From the NCBI GenBank assembly GCA_937888775.1, contig CALAQT010000595.1, positions 1-8,150 of the forward strand: a stretch of 8,150 nt of DNA, given 5' to 3'. The notes under the pieces were generated by a model. That model made no database searches and was not told the origin of the DNA. It was given only the letters and a program-made list of their open reading frames with translations. Numbering within the stretch: position 1 is the first letter of the stretch; each line of letters begins with the position of its first letter. Shown here piece by piece: positions 7,317 through 8,150 of the stretch. The translations under genes and the position numbers were made by a program. The DNA comes from an uncultured Actinomycetes bacterium. GTDB lineage: Bacteria > Actinomycetota > Thermoleophilia > Solirubrobacterales > Solirubrobacteraceae.

Positions 7317-7322
7317 CCCTCC
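7317..7322 (-). promoter_or_regulatory. Strong Shine-Dalgarno site for the 22-codon ORF
   Basis: GGAGGG on the - strand, four bases before the ATG at 7312. The following lipoprotein gene has no comparable site, so this probably drives translation of both. Confidence 0.6.
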
Positions 7323-7345
7323 TGCGCTGGTTGGTCGCATGTTCG

Positions 7346-7371
7346 ACCCTACACCTTATCCGCACGGTTCC
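7346..7371 (-). promoter_or_regulatory. Possible promoter of the inserted lipoprotein unit
   Basis: On the - strand GGAACC (7371-7366) is followed 17 bases later by GGTCG, resembling the GGAAC...GTC/GTT pattern of actinobacterial ECF sigma factors. TAAGGT (7358-7353) and TAGGGT (7351-7346) are alternative -10-like hexamers. A 5-bp inverted repeat, GGTCG-N6-CGACC (7333-7348), lies over the probable start site. It lies about 35-60 bp upstream of the leader ORF, the right place for a promoter, but each motif is weak by itself. Confidence 0.3.
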
Positions 7372-7406
7372 GCTATGACCGACGACCTCTGGTACTCCTT
7401 TTACTT

Positions 7407-7721
7407 TCAGACGTGTCCGCCTGGGAGTGGCAGCGTCGCGTGGCGCACGTGCGCGCGAATGTCGAAGGTCGGATCCTCGACCCAGGCCGGGCGGCGCAGT
7501 CCATGCACGCGCGGCTCGGAAAGCCGGCAGCGGAAGCGGGGCAGAGTTCCGAGACGCTCGTGCAGCAGGGTGCACAGCTGCACGAGGGATGGCGTCCCAC
7601 CGGCCGCCAACGGCTCAAAGATCAGAGCGCCGCCGATGTGCATCATCGCGCCCTCGTCGGCCTGCTCGAGCTCAAGGAAAGTGGAGTCCAGCGGGGTGAG
7701 CCGTTCCTCGCTCGCGCTCAT
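7407..7721 (-). CDS. N-terminal fragment of the interrupted WS/DGAT
   Basis: This 104-residue piece begins MSASEERLTPLDSTFLELEQ and runs through MHIGGALIFEP, FRCRL, PAWVEDPTFDIRAHVRH and LPLPGG, all typical of WS/DGAT N-termini. It then leaves homology and stops after HV from insert DNA. The ATG at 7721 was chosen because homologues start just before LTPLD; an in-frame start at 7829 adds 36 unconvincing residues. No good Shine-Dalgarno site precedes the ATG, but TACGGT lies six bases upstream, which would suit a leaderless mRNA. The fragment ends before the SLWE and HHxxxDG-position motifs, so it has no catalytic residues of its own. Confidence 0.65.
   Translation of the reverse strand: MSASEERLTPLDSTFLELEQADEGAMMHIGGALIFEPLAAGGTPSLVQLCTLLHERLGTLPRFRCRLSEPRVHGLRRPAWVEDPTFDIRAHVRHATLPLPGGHV
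7416..7422. repeat. Right copy of the 7-bp direct repeat flanking the insert
   Basis: TCCGCCT, identical to 6655-6661. It ends the N-terminal acyltransferase segment (codons for ...PGG) before the foreign sequence that encodes HV and the stop. Confidence 0.65.
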
Positions 7722-7727
7722 GGGCCA

Positions 7728-7757
7728 ACCGTAGATCCTCGCGCTAGGGTGCGCGAG
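7728..7757 (-). promoter_or_regulatory. Putative leaderless promoter and operator of the WS/DGAT gene
   Basis: TACGGT (7733-7728, - strand) fits the TANNNT -10 pattern and ends six bases before the ATG at 7721, the spacing typical of leaderless actinobacterial transcripts. Just upstream, covering where a -35 would lie, is a perfect inverted repeat: CTCGCGC (7738-7744), spacer TAGGGT, GCGCGAG (7751-7757). A dimeric repressor bound there would block the promoter. This is motif-level inference. Confidence 0.4.
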
Positions 7758-7869
7758 CGCGGAACACCTCACGGGGTCTAGAGAAGCTACGGACCAAGAC
7801 CGAGGATGACTACGCTCTCCGGTCGCCACGCGGAGCCGCTGGAAGTGCTCTGCAAGGAACTTCGGCAGG

Positions 7870-8061
7870 CAGCTTCGCCCACACCTGATCGGCGATCACC
7901 CGCAGGTCGGGCCCGATCAGCGTCCGGATTGAGCGGGGCACCGACAGCACCCGGTGGGCGTCGAAGCGGCGCTCGATCCACTCTCACTCGTGCAGGTCGC
8001 GGAAGAACATGCGCACCGCGGTGATGTGCTGTTCCCTGCTTCGCCAGCTGATCAGGCCCCG
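7870..8061 (-). pseudogene. Remnant resembling a tyrosine recombinase/integrase
   Basis: One - strand frame reads RGLISWRSREQHITAVRMFF, then RDLHE, a TGA stop (7984-7986), then EWIERRFDAHRVLSVPRS, IRTLIGPDLRVIADQVWAKL. This resembles the N-terminal/middle region of tyrosine-recombinase-like integrases of actinobacterial mobile elements, where I recall an FFRDLxEWxWIxRRFxPxRAL...PRSxxxLIGPxPRVIADxxWAKL pattern. The TGA falls where homologues appear to have Trp (HEWEW), a single-base change from TGG. A second TGA bounds the frame upstream (8062-8064), and similarity fades after WAKL. No catalytic Arg/Tyr domain is present, so it is a dead fragment. The assignment is from memory of the family. 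Confidence 0.55.
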
Positions 8062-8111
8062 TCAGCGCCGTCCGCGTTAGCCGGCCGCTGCTCAAGCTAG
8101 CCCCATTTTCC

Positions 8112-8132
8112 GCACTACGAGAGGGTTAGTGC
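8112..8132. repeat. Perfect 6-bp inverted repeat with 9-bp spacer
   Basis: GCACTA (8112-8117), nine bases, TAGTGC (8127-8132). It lies about 50 bp upstream of the recombinase-like remnant. Paired short arms around a short spacer is the layout of tyrosine recombinase crossover sites, but the arms are short and chance is not excluded. Confidence 0.35.
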
Positions 8133-8150
8133 TCCCGGCTTTTGTTCGGG

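Larger units (their letters stand above)
6655..7415. mobile_element. 761-bp insertion carrying a lipoprotein gene, bounded by a 7-bp direct repeat
   Basis: The boundaries are defined by TCCGCCT at 6655-6661 and 7416-7422. Deleting one copy plus the intervening bases restores the acyltransferase reading frame exactly. The insert holds a possible promoter, a 22-codon ORF, a lipoprotein gene and a long hairpin at its left end, all oriented with the host gene. There is no transposase, and the ends (TGGGACGCAC... and ...TTTCAGACGTG) are not inverted repeats of each other, so no known IS family fits. It could be a non-autonomous element moved in trans or an illegitimate integration at microhomology. 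The insertion is strongly supported; calling it mobile is inference. Confidence 0.65.
5560..7721 (-). pseudogene. WS/DGAT-family O-acyltransferase gene interrupted by a 761-bp insert
   Basis: Wax ester synthase/diacylglycerol acyltransferases transfer acyl-CoA to fatty alcohols or diacylglycerol to make storage lipids. The gene is in two pieces on the same strand: 7721-7416 (102 codons, ending LPLPGG) and 6654-5560 (364 residues, beginning DSELHEW). Removing the intervening 761 bp joins them in frame into 466 residues, the normal family size. Motifs in restored numbering: LTPLDSTFLELE near 9-20; RSLWE at 122-126, where PLW is usual; HDAMVDG at 145-151, where HHxxxDG is usual; NDVVLA from 274; TNVPGP near 390. 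As it stands, frame and stops prevent one polypeptide. The catalytic second His is Asp146 (GAT), one base from CAT, so the restored enzyme might also be inactive. The family call is strong and the interruption is directly visible. Confidence 0.88.

Noticed and set aside
6579..7340. Long - strand open frame (253 aa) overlapping the lipoprotein gene
   Set aside because: It is a shadow: it crosses both the Thr-Gly repeat and the acyltransferase junction in the wrong frame, and its low-complexity product has no recognisable domain.
6655..7422. Classical IS element or MITE with terminal inverted repeats
   Set aside because: The bases inside the two direct repeats (TGGGACGCAC and TTTCAGACGTG) are not inverted copies of each other, and no transposase frame is present.
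7787..8095. 102-codon - strand frame at the right end
   Set aside because: The recombinase-like similarity lies in a different - strand frame interrupted by TGA; this frame has only Arg/Pro-rich noise.
8134..8150. Terminator-like CCCG...CGGG at the window edge
   Set aside because: The stem is only four pairs and the structure is cut by the end of the window, so it cannot be judged.

Overview
The window is GC-rich, bacterial, and has no rRNA, tRNA or CRISPR. The gene content fits a high-GC actinobacterium: a WS/DGAT-family acyltransferase, a DUF2254 membrane protein and large multi-receiver hybrid histidine kinases. Thermoleophilia (Solirubrobacter/Conexibacter-like) would suit, but this is inferred from gene content and style only.

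Layout. Bases 1-3700 (+ strand) carry two hybrid sensor kinases joined by a 4-bp ATGA overlap. The first lacks its N-terminus and has no recognisable H-box. The second is complete, with domains REC-PAS-HisKA-HATPase-REC-REC. A 364-bp convergent intergenic stretch (3701-4064) holds at most one doubtful small ORF. Bases 4065-5420 (- strand) encode a DUF2254 membrane protein. Bases 5560-7721 (- strand) hold a WS/DGAT gene cut in two by an inserted segment. Beyond it, 7870-8061 (- strand) holds a decayed fragment resembling a tyrosine recombinase/integrase, followed by a perfect inverted repeat at 8112-8132.

The main observation is the WS/DGAT interruption. The 761 bp between the two copies of a 7-bp direct repeat (TCCGCCT at 6655-6661 and 7416-7422) split the gene. 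Removing one copy plus the intervening DNA on paper joins the halves in frame into a 466-residue protein with the WS/DGAT motifs in order. The insert looks like a small self-contained expression unit: a possible ECF-type promoter, a 22-codon ORF with a strong Shine-Dalgarno site, a lipoprotein with a Thr-Gly repeat and six Cys, and a long imperfect hairpin at its downstream end touching the junction. It encodes no transposase and has no obvious terminal inverted repeats, so how it moved is unknown. The interrupted acyltransferase also has HDxxxDG where the family has HHxxxDG, so it may have been catalytically altered before or after the insertion.

Together, the right-hand 3 kb reads as a decaying or mobile accessory area, while the kinase pair and DUF2254 gene look like ordinary chromosomal content apart from the damaged start of the first kinase.
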